A stretch of DNA of 64,000 bases from Bifidobacterium catenulatum subsp. kashiwanohense JCM 15439 = DSM 21854. GTDB lineage: Bacteria > Actinomycetota > Actinomycetes > Actinomycetales > Bifidobacteriaceae. The translations under genes were made by a program, and so were the position numbers. Below are positions 17,259-27,253 of this stretch, piece after piece. Under the pieces are notes generated by a model. The model made no database searches, was not told where the DNA came from, and saw nothing but the letters and a program-made list of their open reading frames with translations. The stretch is from assembly GCF_001042615.1 (NCBI RefSeq), contig NZ_AP012327.1:2046001-2110000 (forward strand). Reading direction: 5' to 3'. Each line of letters begins with the position of its first letter. Within the stretch, counting starts at the first letter, position 1.

Positions 17259-17329
17259 ATTCGCGTTCCACATCACCGCCTGTTTCTACAATAGTGCTAG
17301 TTTGTCAGGAATAACGAAAGCCGGTAACT

Positions 17330-18574
17330 ATGAAGATTGCAGTTGCTGGAACTGGATATGTAGGTCTTTCTGTCGCTTTGCTGCTTGCTTAACATAACGA
17401 GGTTCATGCTTTGGCATATTGTTCCGAAGAAAGTTGAGCTTCTGAACAACGGTAAAAGCCCTATTGTGGATGCTACGATCACTGATTTTCTGGAGAAGAA
17501 CACTTCCGGAGAACGTCCTCTTGACTTCCATGCAACCGTTGATCCGGGAGAAGCGTATTCCAATGCTGATTTCGCAGTGATTGCAACGCCTACGAACTAT
17601 GACGAGAAGAAGAATTATTTCGATACTTCCAGCGTGGAAGCGGCGATTTCCGCAGTGCGAAGGTACGCGCCGGAAGCGTGGATTGTTATTAAGTCGACTA
17701 TTCCCGTTGGCTGCACTCAGCAGTTGCGCGATCGGCTGAACGATGACCATATTCTGTTTTCTCCGGAATTCCTTCGTGAAGGTCATGCTCTGTTTGACAA
17801 CTTGCATCCCAGCCGTATTGTTGTTGGAGCTCCGCAGGATGATGCACGTTCCGTAGAGTCCGCACATACTTTTGTGGATCTTCTGGCTCAGGGAGCGGCT
17901 TCTGAGGAACGTTCTCGGGTCAATCATGATGGCAGCACGGGCATTCCGGAACTGGTAGTGGACACTACCGAGGCCGAGGCCATCAAATTGTTTGCTAACA
18001 CATATCTTGCACTGCGCGTGGCCTATTTCAATGAGCTCGACACTTATGCCGAAAGCCGTGGACTGAACACTCACGAAATCTTTGACGGCGTTTGCTTGGA
18101 TCCGCGCATCGGCGACGGTTACAACAATCCAAGCTTCGTATATGGCGGCTACTGCCTGCCAAAGGACACCAAGCAACTGCTCGCCAATTACGATCAGGCT
18201 CCGCAGAATTTAATCGAGGCGATTGTGAATGCTAACCGTACTCGCAAAGACTTTATCGCCGACGAGATTCTTGACAGGGTCAAGGACGTTGACGAGCCTG
18301 TTGCCGGTATTTACCATTTGACCATGAAATCCGGTTCCGACAACTTCCGCCAGTCCGTGATTCAGGGTGTCATGAGCAGTTCAAGGCAAACGACATCCCC
18401 GTGTTGATTTATGAGCCGACACTAGACGCTACCGACTTCTTTGGCAACGAAATGACGCACGATTTTGACTCATTCACAAAACGGTCTACCGTCATCGTTG
18501 CCAATCGTTAGAATGATGACCTTAACAAGGTATCGGACAAGGTTTTCACACGCGATTTGTTCAAACGAGATTAA
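17330..18574 (+). pseudogene. ugd: UDP-glucose 6-dehydrogenase, decayed
   Basis: The gene opens with [19 protein letters not shown] and then a TAA where the family has Gln (CAA). One extra base a few codons later moves the reading frame (17385-18407), which keeps [31 protein letters not shown] and [13 protein letters not shown] with the catalytic Cys. Near 18373 one base is missing; the original frame then continues [17 protein letters not shown] and meets a TAG at about 18508 before the natural stop at 18574. At least four lesions are present, so the enzyme making UDP-glucuronate is lost. Confidence 0.9.
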
Positions 18575-18680
18575 TAAAAGTCTCTGCCTCCTCACAAATG
18601 AACCGCACTTCCAATCATCGAATCGGAATTTCTTCAGTCCATCAATCGGGGCGCGGTTCACGTATCAACTTCACACTTGC

Positions 18681-20567
18681 TTACTTCTTGCCTTGCACTT
18701 TGCGTGCCACGATCTTCATGAGCTCGCGCTGCTTGGAACCGGTTGGTGCCAAAACGTCCACGTATTTACGGATTGGACTGTCTTCAGCAATGGCTCGATC
18801 ATGATGCTCCGGAGGTTCCGGCTTCTGCACTCCAGACATGGCGGCGTACATTTGCGCAACAAACGGGGTTTCCTGCGCGTACTGCCAATACAGGGGAGCA
18901 AAATCGCACCAAGGATTCTTCCAGGGCTTGTCGAAACCGGCATAATGCACGACTTTTGGTACCTTACGCGATTCCATATATGCCTTATACACGTCTGCAG
19001 GTGCGAAATCAAACACTCCCGCCACACGTCCGGCACAGTTATGCATCACGTTCCACGAATAGTCGAGGTACGTAACAAGTCCCTCGCACTCAGTGTTGAG
19101 AATATCCTGATCGTTGTAGATGTATCCCGGTTTTGCGGCAATCTGCAGCCATTCATGGACCGTATGAATTTTACGCATGCAATCCAAATTCATAACCAGC
19201 ACGCCAGCTTGGAAATATCCGTAGGCATCACGCATATGCAGTTGCTTGTGCACATATTCGGCGCGAATACCATCTTTCATATTGAGATTGCCGATGAAGT
19301 CGATGTCTGGTACTGCGGCGATGGCGCTATCGCCCATTTCTGTATCAAACAGTTCGGCAACATCACCATTCACTACAAGATCGCAATCCAGATACAGCAG
19401 CTTTGAGTAGAAAGGCAACGCTTCCTGAATGATGAAACGGTAATACGTTTCCACACTGATATGTGCATTGCTGGTAGTGAGATTGAACCCCGCAAGATAG
19501 CGACTCACATCATAGAAACGCACGGTGGCATTCGAGAATTGCGCAAGGAATTTCGCGATAATCTGCTTGTTCTCATCAGAGATATTTCGTTCCAATACGA
19601 TCACATCGTAAAAACGATCTGTGGAAGCGTTCTTCAGCATCGAATATATCGTGGTAGTAAGCATTGGAACGTAATTATCATCCGCTGCGAAAACTACGGG
19701 CATAATGCTTTCGGGATTCTCCTGCAGAGGCTCAAGCTTGGTGAACGGTTCCGGATGCAGAAAATGTACGCACTGCAGTCGTTTGATTTTCCAATTGGCT
19801 CCAGTGCGTTGTTTGTGCGCAAGGAAAATGTTAAGCAAACGTTCGGAAAGATGCCCGACAGTGCGGGTGGTCTGCACATCCATCTTGCTGAAATCAGTAT
19901 GTTCGGCGAACTCATCCAGCAGGGGGAACAGCCATTCGTTGTACTCGAAGAAAATGTTCTTCTTCATGATAAACATGTTGCAGAAAGCTGCAGTATGCCC
20001 ATTCAGCACCGCATCGGCATCCGCTTTGTAATCAGGATGACGCGCGCACAGAATGTCATACATGTGACGCAAATCCTTGAGACGAAGATGCCTATCCGCA
20101 CCCCAATGCTGCTTGAGATTCGTAAACCCGCCGATACGACGGGTGTCGTTAAGCGGCGTGGTGATAACGTCCCAGCCATCTACCGCTTTGGCGATATCCA
20201 CATCGTTGATACCGTATTCTTTAATGGTTTGACTATCGATATAGGAGTCGATGATCTCGCCATAGTCATTTTCCTTATGCGGAGTGTCGGCGAAATCGAA
20301 GTAGCGTCGGTAGTGGCAGAAACCGTAGTAGTCGGCGTCCTCATTTTTCCAAGCCCAGTATTGCGCTGTCAATTCGCAGTAGCGAGGATTTTTGTCGGAA
20401 ATATTCTCACCCTCATCATCGTGTAGCGTGCTGTCGAATCGCTTTGCAGCCTTGGCTGCTCCAACCTGTACGGGGAGGATACTGTTTCCTTCGGGGAAAA
20501 CAGCAGGCTTGTGCGCCGACACGAAGATTTTGATATCCAGATGCTGATGTTCTCCTGTGAGAGCCAT
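18681..20567 (-). CDS. DUF4422-GT8 glycosyltransferase
   Basis: This 628-residue protein fuses two putative glycosyltransferase domains. Residues ~10-270 are DUF4422 (KIFVSAHKPAVFPEGN, SDKNPRYCELTAQYWAWKN, DYYGFCHYRRYFDF). Residues ~290-580 are GT8 (PVVFAADDNYVPMLTTTIYS), with the DxD metal/nucleotide-sugar site in LYLDCDLVVNGDVAELF (about 392). The C-terminal PIRKYVDVLAPTGSKQRELM resembles the end of the 1008-residue fusion enzyme in the same locus, so the two are paralogues. It probably acts in the cytoplasm, adding one or two sugars to the lipid-linked glycan. Donor and linkage cannot be read. Confidence 0.85.
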   Translation of the reverse strand: MALTGEHQHLDIKIFVSAHKPAVFPEGNSILPVQVGAAKAAKRFDSTLHDDEGENISDKNPRYCELTAQYWAWKNEDADYYGFCHYRRYFDFADTPHKENDYGEIIDSYIDSQTIKEYGINDVDIAKAVDGWDVITTPLNDTRRIGGFTNLKQHWGADRHLRLKDLRHMYDILCARHPDYKADADAVLNGHTAAFCNMFIMKKNIFFEYNEWLFPLLDEFAEHTDFSKMDVQTTRTVGHLSERLLNIFLAHKQRTGANWKIKRLQCVHFLHPEPFTKLEPLQENPESIMPVVFAADDNYVPMLTTTIYSMLKNASTDRFYDVIVLERNISDENKQIIAKFLAQFSNATVRFYDVSRYLAGFNLTTSNAHISVETYYRFIIQEALPFYSKLLYLDCDLVVNGDVAELFDTEMGDSAIAAVPDIDFIGNLNMKDGIRAEYVHKQLHMRDAYGYFQAGVLVMNLDCMRKIHTVHEWLQIAAKPGYIYNDQDILNTECEGLVTYLDYSWNVMHNCAGRVAGVFDFAPADVYKAYMESRKVPKVVHYAGFDKPWKNPWCDFAPLYWQYAQETPFVAQMYAAMSGVQKPEPPEHHDRAIAEDSPIRKYVDVLAPTGSKQRELMKIVARKVQGKK

Positions 20568-20692
20568 GTGAGATATTCCGCCTTACTGAAACAAACGTCC
20601 TTTCCACAATAGAATATATGAGAGTACTGCTGAAGGAGGGCACACTACACGTTTTGTGCTCAAATGCTTCGCACTAGTAGGATAGGACGCTT

Positions 20693-21526
20693 GTGAAGAA
20701 CTTTTTTGACAGCCTCAAAAAGAGGTACCACTACGCAATGGTGGTATTCAAGGAACTGGTGAAAACCGATTTCCAGTTGCGTTACCAAGGATCGTTCCTC
20801 GGTATGGTGTGGTCCGTATTGAAGCCACTTATGCTGTTCGCTGTGATGTACGTAGTGTTCGTGAAGTTCTTGAAGTTCTCCGATGGCACTCCGACCTTCC
20901 CGATTTCATTGCTGTGCGGTACCTGCTTGTGGAGCTTCTTCTCCGAATCCACCAGCATGGGTATGCAGTCTATTGTTGGCCGCGGTGATTTGCTGCGTAA
21001 GGTTCATTTCCCGAATTATATTATTGTGGCTTCCACCACGATGGGTTCCATGATTTCCCTTGGCATCAACTTGCTAGTGGTAATTTGCTTCGGCTCCTTC
21101 GCCCACGCGCACTACACATGGCGCATATTGCTTGTACCGCTTAGCATCATCCAGTTGTACTGTCTTGGTCTTGGCGTGGCTCTGCTGCTCGCATCACTGT
21201 TCGTGTACTTCCGTGATGTGGCCCATATTTGGGAAGTCATATTGCAGGCCATGTTCTACGCGACGCCTATCATCTACCCGATTACCATGGTCGCGAATAA
21301 CCCGGAATTCTCTTGGGCTGCCAAAATCCTGATGTTGAATCCTTCCACCCAAGTGATCATGGATATTCGTCATAATCTGCTTTCTCCGGAATACGTGCCG
21401 ACTGTATGGAGCATGGTTGATAACAAACTGCTTTGCCTGCTGCCATATGCATTGTCTGTTTTCATTCTGTGGCTGGGCATTCACGTATTTCGTAAGTACA
21501 GCTCCAAGTTCGCGGAGGTGCTCTAA
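20693..21526 (+). CDS. ABC-2 polysaccharide export permease (Wzm/TagG type)
   Basis: The GTG start follows AGGATAGG. The 277-residue protein begins with a cytoplasmic segment (ELVKTDFQLRYQGSFLGMVW) and six membrane spans, including PLMLFAVMYVVFVKF, SMISLGINLLVVICFG and LLPYALSVFILWLGIHVF. The conserved YRGSFLGxxWxxLxP motif of this family appears as YQGSFLGMVWSVLKP. It forms the channel that exports finished undecaprenyl-linked glycan. Its ATPase partner begins 3 bp downstream. GTs encoded on both sides support a surface-polysaccharide role. Confidence 0.9.
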   Translation: MKNFFDSLKKRYHYAMVVFKELVKTDFQLRYQGSFLGMVWSVLKPLMLFAVMYVVFVKFLKFSDGTPTFPISLLCGTCLWSFFSESTSMGMQSIVGRGDLLRKVHFPNYIIVASTTMGSMISLGINLLVVICFGSFAHAHYTWRILLVPLSIIQLYCLGLGVALLLASLFVYFRDVAHIWEVILQAMFYATPIIYPITMVANNPEFSWAAKILMLNPSTQVIMDIRHNLLSPEYVPTVWSMVDNKLLCLLPYALSVFILWLGIHVFRKYSSKFAEVL

Positions 21527-21529
21527 ATC

Positions 21530-22777
21530 ATGGCTGAGGTTGCAATGGCTGAGGAAAAGAACGTTGACGAGCGCCCGGTAGTGCTCAAAGTTGATCATGT
21601 TGCCAAAATGTTCCGACTACCCACGGAACAGGCGACCGGTCTAAAGATGGCTTTCCTGAATTGGACAAAAGGCATCAAGGGCTACACCGAGCAGCATGTT
21701 TTACGTGACATTAGTTTCGAAGTGCATCAAGGTGATTTCTTCGGCATCGTCGGACGTAATGGTTCCGGTAAGTCCACGCTGTTGAAGATCATTTCACAAA
21801 TCTATACTCCGGAACAAGGTTCTGTAACAGTTGAAGGCAAGCTGGTGCCATTCATCGAGCTTGGCGTTGGCTTCAATCCGGAATTGACCGGCCGTGAGAA
21901 TGTGTATCTGAACGGTGCTCTACTGGGCTTCACTCGCGCTGAAATCGACGCGATGTACGATGACATCGTTGAGTTCGCCGAGCTTGAAGAGTTCATGGAT
22001 CAGAAGCTCAAGAACTATTCTTCCGGTATGCAGGTGCGTCTTGCCTTCTCCGTTGCCATCAAGGCCCAAGGCGATATTCTGGTGCTTGATGAAGTCCTGG
22101 CCGTCGGCGACGAAGCGTTCCAGCGTAAGTGTGATAACTTCTTTGCTGAAATCAAGAAGGATCCGACGAAGACCGTTATTCTTGTCACCCATTCCATGGA
22201 TTCCGTTAAAAAATACTGCAACAAGGCCATCCTGATCAAGAACGGCGAAATTATCGCCAGTGGTGACAAGAATGATGTTGCCGATCGTTATACTCTCGAA
22301 AACTTCAAGCAGAAAAATTCCGAGGAACATAATCACGTCGAAGAAGACAATGGTAATAAACCGTGGCTCAAAGTCATTCCAGCTTCAAACCCAGTTTGCA
22401 AGAAAGATGACTCATTCGACTTCGATATTGAATATTACTTTGATCAAGATACTGATTTTTACTTTACAATGACCTTACTCGACGCAAAAAGAGGCGGACT
22501 AACTTTTGATCCAGGTCCCAAGTTGTATAAGTTCCACAACCCTGGTCATCATAAAGTAAGGTTCTCACTACCGGTCAATATATTTAATAATGGTGACTTC
22601 CAGATCGTCGCTTCTTTACGTATTGACGACCCCGAAAATCCACAGACGCCTAAAGCAATTGCATTTGCAAATGGTGAGGACTCTTGCCGTTTCGCAATTC
22701 GCGATTCACGAAATGGAGACTATGCTTTGCTGAATAACGATATTTTGGCTATCGAATGTAAGGGAACTATCGAATAA
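21530..22777 (+). CDS. ABC polysaccharide export ATPase with C-terminal Wzt-like domain
   Basis: The first ~250 residues are an ABC ATPase: Walker A (GRNGSGKST, about 75-83), signature NYSSGMQVRLAFS (about 162-174), Walker B ILVLDEVLAVGD (about 184-195) and the H-loop VTHSMD. The remaining ~150 residues form a beta-rich domain (about 275-415; FDFDIEYYFDQDTDFYFTMT), as in Wzt proteins that recognise the modified end of the glycan before export. It pairs with the permease encoded immediately upstream. The carbohydrate-binding tail suggests that export depends on a terminal modification. Confidence 0.9.
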   Translation: MAEVAMAEEKNVDERPVVLKVDHVAKMFRLPTEQATGLKMAFLNWTKGIKGYTEQHVLRDISFEVHQGDFFGIVGRNGSGKSTLLKIISQIYTPEQGSVTVEGKLVPFIELGVGFNPELTGRENVYLNGALLGFTRAEIDAMYDDIVEFAELEEFMDQKLKNYSSGMQVRLAFSVAIKAQGDILVLDEVLAVGDEAFQRKCDNFFAEIKKDPTKTVILVTHSMDSVKKYCNKAILIKNGEIIASGDKNDVADRYTLENFKQKNSEEHNHVEEDNGNKPWLKVIPASNPVCKKDDSFDFDIEYYFDQDTDFYFTMTLLDAKRGGLTFDPGPKLYKFHNPGHHKVRFSLPVNIFNNGDFQIVASLRIDDPENPQTPKAIAFANGEDSCRFAIRDSRNGDYALLNNDILAIECKGTIE

Positions 22778-22801
22778 ATAGTTTTACAGCAAAATCCGTG
22801 A

Positions 22802-22853
22802 AGCTGGTTCAGACGCTAGGAAGTCGAAGATGCCAGTAGTGCCCGAACCAGCT
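22802..22853 (+). repeat. Long-range inverted repeat after the exporter genes
   Basis: AGCTGGTTC and GAACCAGCT are 34 bp apart in the 141-bp gap between the ABC ATPase gene and the next GT. No T-run follows, so it is only weakly terminator-like. Confidence 0.3.
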
Positions 22854-22918
22854 GACGATAAACCATAAGACCGATGACAGCGCCACAATTTCACCTACTG
22901 TACAAGTGAGAGAAAACA

Positions 22919-24130
22919 ATGCCTAATTCGATGCCTTTAGAAATGAGAACAGCCTCACAACCTTTTTTCTCAATTATTGTTCCAACCTACAACAATGCCG
23001 ATTATCTGCGGAAGTGTATTCATTCCATACAAAATCAAGTCTTTCGTGACTGGGAAGCCATTATTGTCATCGATGGCAGCCCAGATGATGCATTTCTTGT
23101 AGCCAACAGAATGTCTGACGAAGATGAACGAATCCGCATTATTAACAAGATACGCAATGAGGGAACCCATCTCGCACGAAAGAGCGGAGTTGAACTCGCT
23201 CAAGGCAAATATTCGATGTTTGTAGACGCAGACGATGAGCTGGCTCCTAACGCTTTATTCGCACTGTCCAAACTTGCTCACGAGCAGAGTTTCGATGTTC
23301 TTCATTTTGGTACGGAACTTTTTGGGACAGATATGCCCGATCCCGTCTGCGCTGACATTCTACGACTCAGCAATCGAACTCTTCCTACGTTGCAAGGATC
23401 GGACATTGTTGCTTCCTCTTTCTCCGCTCAAGATGAGTTCCGTCAAGATTGGAGAGTTCTGCAACGACTATATAGGACGAATTTATTAAAGTCAGCCTTT
23501 AAGGTAATGTCCAGCGACCGTTTAGTCCGTGGCGAGGACAGTTATGAATGGCTCGTTATAGCAAGTCTTGCCAGCACTGAACTCTTTTACAACAACGTTA
23601 TAGCTTATCGTTACTATCTAGGCAGAGGAATTACCACGTTCCATCCCATGTCTAAAGATAAATTCGCTTCTTTATGCACCAACTATGGAATGCTAGTACA
23701 AAGAGCCTCGGCATACGCGGATCAATTCACTGTTTTTGATTTGTCGCCCTGCGTAAGAGGACTCAGACATCGTCTAATAGAAATGTTGTTCGGTGACTGG
23801 TACGTTCGTCTATCCGACAAGGACAAGATAGAAACTATTGATACAGCCACAAAGTCTTTTACCCCTTTAGAAGTCGCAACTGAGCTGATGCGACTCTCCC
23901 GTGATGATGCGTATTCCCACTGGGACGCAGGAGATTCCTTCGATCCCCAAGCACGCTATGTTCAATGGAAAGAAATTGCTGAAAAACTAGCAGGCACTAA
24001 CGTCACCCCGCAATATACCGATTACCGAAATCAAGCAATCCGTCATTTTTTAGATTTGAAAACACGGAATTCTAAGTCAGAAAATAAGATGTCTTTTTTC
24101 AAAAAGCACCTTACTTTTTTAAAGAAATAA
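22919..24130 (+). CDS. GT2-family glycosyltransferase
   Basis: The 403-residue protein has a GT-A domain in its first ~230 residues. FSIIVPTYNNADYLRKCIHS starts the nucleotide-binding fold and SMFVDADDELAPNA (about 100) carries the DxD. Its C-terminal ~170 residues are helical and not recognised. The sequence parallels the N-terminal third of the next gene's product (both have NKxxNEGxHLARxSGV), so this looks like a single-domain paralogue of that fusion. Base composition is lower in G+C than the ribosomal operon, in line with a transferred glycan region. Confidence 0.87.
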   Translation: MPNSMPLEMRTASQPFFSIIVPTYNNADYLRKCIHSIQNQVFRDWEAIIVIDGSPDDAFLVANRMSDEDERIRIINKIRNEGTHLARKSGVELAQGKYSMFVDADDELAPNALFALSKLAHEQSFDVLHFGTELFGTDMPDPVCADILRLSNRTLPTLQGSDIVASSFSAQDEFRQDWRVLQRLYRTNLLKSAFKVMSSDRLVRGEDSYEWLVIASLASTELFYNNVIAYRYYLGRGITTFHPMSKDKFASLCTNYGMLVQRASAYADQFTVFDLSPCVRGLRHRLIEMLFGDWYVRLSDKDKIETIDTATKSFTPLEVATELMRLSRDDAYSHWDAGDSFDPQARYVQWKEIAEKLAGTNVTPQYTDYRNQAIRHFLDLKTRNSKSENKMSFFKKHLTFLKK

Positions 24131-24156
24131 ACATTTTTCACCAGAAAGCTTGTAAG

Positions 24157-27100
24157 ATGAGGGAAAAAAATCCTTTTTTCAGTATTATTATTCCATGCTA
24201 CAACAGCGCTAGTTATATTCAAGAATGCCTAGACAGCCTGACTAAACAAAGTTTCACGGACTGGGAAGCCATTGTGGTCAATGACGCCAGTTCTGACGAA
24301 GCCAGTGAAATCATCGAACAATACACTTCTCGTGATCAGCGGATTCATCTTCTAGACAAACAAATAAACGAAGGATTACATCTCGCAAGAAGAAGTGGGG
24401 TTTCCATCAGCTCCGGCAAATATGTCTTATTTCTAGATTCAGATGACGCCTTAGCTGAAGAGACCCTTTCTAAAGTTCGTTTCGCCATCAATCAGAATAA
24501 TCCAGATATTTTCCGGTTCGGCCTCACCTGTGTAGAACAAAACGGCATGAACAGCCACTCTGCGCGAGAATTTGAGGCTTGGGCGAATTCGCCATCCTCT
24601 GTCTCCGGTGGAAATCAACTATTAGAAGATACCTTCATTTCCCCGAGCGAATACGGAAGAGACTGGCATGTCACGCATAAAGCCTTCCGTGGAGACATTT
24701 GCCGTCGGGCATTCTCGGTAATGTCCGACACTCGCCTCGAACGAGCCGAAGACAGCTATGAGTTTCTCGTTCTTGCAAGTATGTCCGATTTAGAAATCTC
24801 TGATACAACTATCCGAGGATATATCTACAACATAGGCAGAGGCGTCACAACGGATAAATCCCTCTCAATTCAACAGTTTTTAACTGCCGCAAATCAGATG
24901 AAACTGTGTTGGGTGGCGGCAAACGCATTCGCCGAGGACAATCAATCAGCACTTATCCTTAAATCCTCTGCACGTCTCAAAGAACGGCTTATTTTTTCGC
25001 TGATGAATGACTGGAAAGATAGAATTCCTGAAAAAGACAAGCTTGAAGCGGCAAAACAAGTCTCTCAGGTTATTGGAAATACCGAGACATCTGTAGAACT
25101 GATGCGTTTTGTCAGAGATGAAGCTTATACCTCTCTTGGATATACAAATTCTTCTAAGGCTTTCGTCACCTGGTTCAAACTAGCCAAAAGCCTTGTCCAA
25201 GATGAACCAAACATACCAGCCCGATATTTACAACTGGAAAAAGCTGCCAGCAGGCACGTCAAAGAATACAACGCGGCACAAGAGCTTTACTTCCGACAAG
25301 AAAACCATCGAGTAAAAATCTTTGCATCCACTCATAAAGACGTCAATCGTTTCCCCTGCGATACCATCCAAATGATTCAAGTAGGTTCATCCGGAAACTC
25401 AATGCGTCTATTTTATTGCCACCGCGATGATGAAGGCGAGAATATCTCCGACCGTAATCCGCGCTATTGCGAATTGACCGCCCAGTACTGGGCCTGGAAG
25501 AATGTGGATGCCGATTATTACGGTTTCTGCCATTATCGCCGATATTTTGATTTCTCCGACACTCCCCACAAAGAGAACCCATATGGCGAGATCATAGATG
25601 ATTACATCGATGCCAAAGCCGCGAAAGAGTATGGACTTGACGATACAAACATTGAGCGAGTAGTTCACCAATACGACGTCATCACCACTCCATTCGGTGA
25701 TCTCACGGAGATTATTGACGAGCACGGCACTCCGCGCGCACTGTGGGAGGCCGCTCCCCTGCTACATGATGATGATCTGCTTCACTGCTATCGAATTCTG
25801 TGCAAGATGTATCCGGACTACAAGGAGGATGCCGACGCCTTCTTCAAGGGCAACAAAGCCTGCTTCTGCAACATGTTCATCATGAAGAAGGAGATCTTCT
25901 TCGACTATTGCTCTTGGATGTTCCCGATTCTTGAGGAATTCGACAGGAACACCGATTACAGCATGTATAGCAAGGAGGCGCTGCGCACTCCGGGGCACCT
26001 TTCCGAACGCCTGTTGAACATCTATTTGATGCACCATAAGCGCATCGGCTCCAATTGGAAGTTCAAGGAGCTGCAGTGCGTGCACTTCACCAATCCGGAA
26101 CCAGCCGAGCAGCTCAAGCCGCTTGACGTCACTGATAAGCCGATCATTCCAGTGGTGTTCGCAGCGGATGACAATTACGTGCCACAGCTGACCACTACCG
26201 TGTACTCAGCCATGAAGAACGCTGATCCGAGCTATTTCTACGATGTCACCGTACTGCAGCGCAACATCTCTTGGGATAAGCAGGAGCGTATGCGCGGGTT
26301 CTTCAAGCAGTTCCCGAACATGAATCTGCGATTCACCAACGTGGACCGCGAACTTGCCGGATATGAGCTTTCCACCAACAACGCGCATATCAGCGTGGAG
26401 ACGTACTACCGTTTCCTGATTCAGAAAGTCCTGCCATTCTATGACAAGGTGCTGTATCTCGATTCCGACATCATCATCAACGGTGATATCGCAAAGCTCT
26501 ACAACATCGATTTGCAGGGCAAGCTGCTTGGCGCAGTGCGCGATATCGATTTCCTTGGCAATTTGAACGTAAAGCATGGTAAGCGTATGAATTATGCGAA
26601 GACCGTGCTGAAGATGAAGAATCCATACGATTACTTCCAGGCTGGCGTGCTGGTGCTCAACACCAAGGCCATGCGCGAGCGCTACACCATCAGGCAGTGG
26701 CTTACGTATGCGTCCAATCCTGCGTTCATCTATAACGATCAGGACGTGCTTAACGCACATTGCGAGAGCGAAGTGTTGTATCTGCCATGGGAGTGGAATG
26801 TGGTTCACGATTGCGGCGGACGTGTCGGCAATCTGTTTGTGCAGGCACCAAACGACATTTATGACGCCTACATGAGGTCACGTAACAACCCGCAGATCAT
26901 CCACTATGCCGGTTTCCAGAAGCCGTGGACTGATCCAGATTGCGATTTCGCTTCCATTTACTGGCGTTATGCACGTGAAACACCATTCTATGAGCGTTTG
27001 TTGAAGCGTGTAGTAAAAGCTACGGCACCGAAAGCTCCTGTCATTGTCACGCCAGCCAAGCCACCTCGCGCGGTGGGTGAGGATAACCCAATTCGTAAAA

Positions 27101-27183
27101 TCATCGACCCAATCATGCCGATTGGGTCGCGCCGGAGGGAACTCCTCAAGTCAATCGGACGAACAGCACGAGGCCGACGCTAA
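24157..27183 (+). CDS. Three-domain glycosyltransferase (GT2-DUF4422-GT8)
   Basis: The 1008-residue protein joins three putative glycosyltransferase domains. GT2 covers about 5-230 (FSIIIPCYNSASYIQECLDS; DxD in VLFLDSDDALAEE). DUF4422 covers about 385-640 (KIFASTHKDVNRFPCDTIQM; DYYGFCHYRRYFDFSD). GT8 covers about 660-965 (PVVFAADDNYVPQLTTTVYS; DxD in LDSDIIINGDIAKLY, about 767). The C-terminus (NPIRKIIDPIMPIGSRRREL) matches the end of the DUF4422-GT8 enzyme at 18.7-20.6 kb. One polypeptide could add two or three successive sugars. G+C rises visibly from the GT2 part to the DUF4422-GT8 part, suggesting a recent joining. Confidence 0.87.
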   Translation: MREKNPFFSIIIPCYNSASYIQECLDSLTKQSFTDWEAIVVNDASSDEASEIIEQYTSRDQRIHLLDKQINEGLHLARRSGVSISSGKYVLFLDSDDALAEETLSKVRFAINQNNPDIFRFGLTCVEQNGMNSHSAREFEAWANSPSSVSGGNQLLEDTFISPSEYGRDWHVTHKAFRGDICRRAFSVMSDTRLERAEDSYEFLVLASMSDLEISDTTIRGYIYNIGRGVTTDKSLSIQQFLTAANQMKLCWVAANAFAEDNQSALILKSSARLKERLIFSLMNDWKDRIPEKDKLEAAKQVSQVIGNTETSVELMRFVRDEAYTSLGYTNSSKAFVTWFKLAKSLVQDEPNIPARYLQLEKAASRHVKEYNAAQELYFRQENHRVKIFASTHKDVNRFPCDTIQMIQVGSSGNSMRLFYCHRDDEGENISDRNPRYCELTAQYWAWKNVDADYYGFCHYRRYFDFSDTPHKENPYGEIIDDYIDAKAAKEYGLDDTNIERVVHQYDVITTPFGDLTEIIDEHGTPRALWEAAPLLHDDDLLHCYRILCKMYPDYKEDADAFFKGNKACFCNMFIMKKEIFFDYCSWMFPILEEFDRNTDYSMYSKEALRTPGHLSERLLNIYLMHHKRIGSNWKFKELQCVHFTNPEPAEQLKPLDVTDKPIIPVVFAADDNYVPQLTTTVYSAMKNADPSYFYDVTVLQRNISWDKQERMRGFFKQFPNMNLRFTNVDRELAGYELSTNNAHISVETYYRFLIQKVLPFYDKVLYLDSDIIINGDIAKLYNIDLQGKLLGAVRDIDFLGNLNVKHGKRMNYAKTVLKMKNPYDYFQAGVLVLNTKAMRERYTIRQWLTYASNPAFIYNDQDVLNAHCESEVLYLPWEWNVVHDCGGRVGNLFVQAPNDIYDAYMRSRNNPQIIHYAGFQKPWTDPDCDFASIYWRYARETPFYERLLKRVVKATAPKAPVIVTPAKPPRAVGEDNPIRKIIDPIMPIGSRRRELLKSIGRTARGRR

Positions 27184-27197
27184 TTAACACCAAATAT

Positions 27198-27238
27198 AAA
27201 GCCGGTGAAAAGCATTAATACTGCCTTTCACCGGCTTT
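27198..27238. terminator. Bidirectional terminator between convergent genes
   Basis: AAAGCCGGTGAAA / TTTCACCGGCTTT with a 15-nt loop, between the fusion glycosyltransferase gene and the first DUF6020 gene. Confidence 0.85.
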
Positions 27239-27253
27239 GAATTTATTCTCGCT

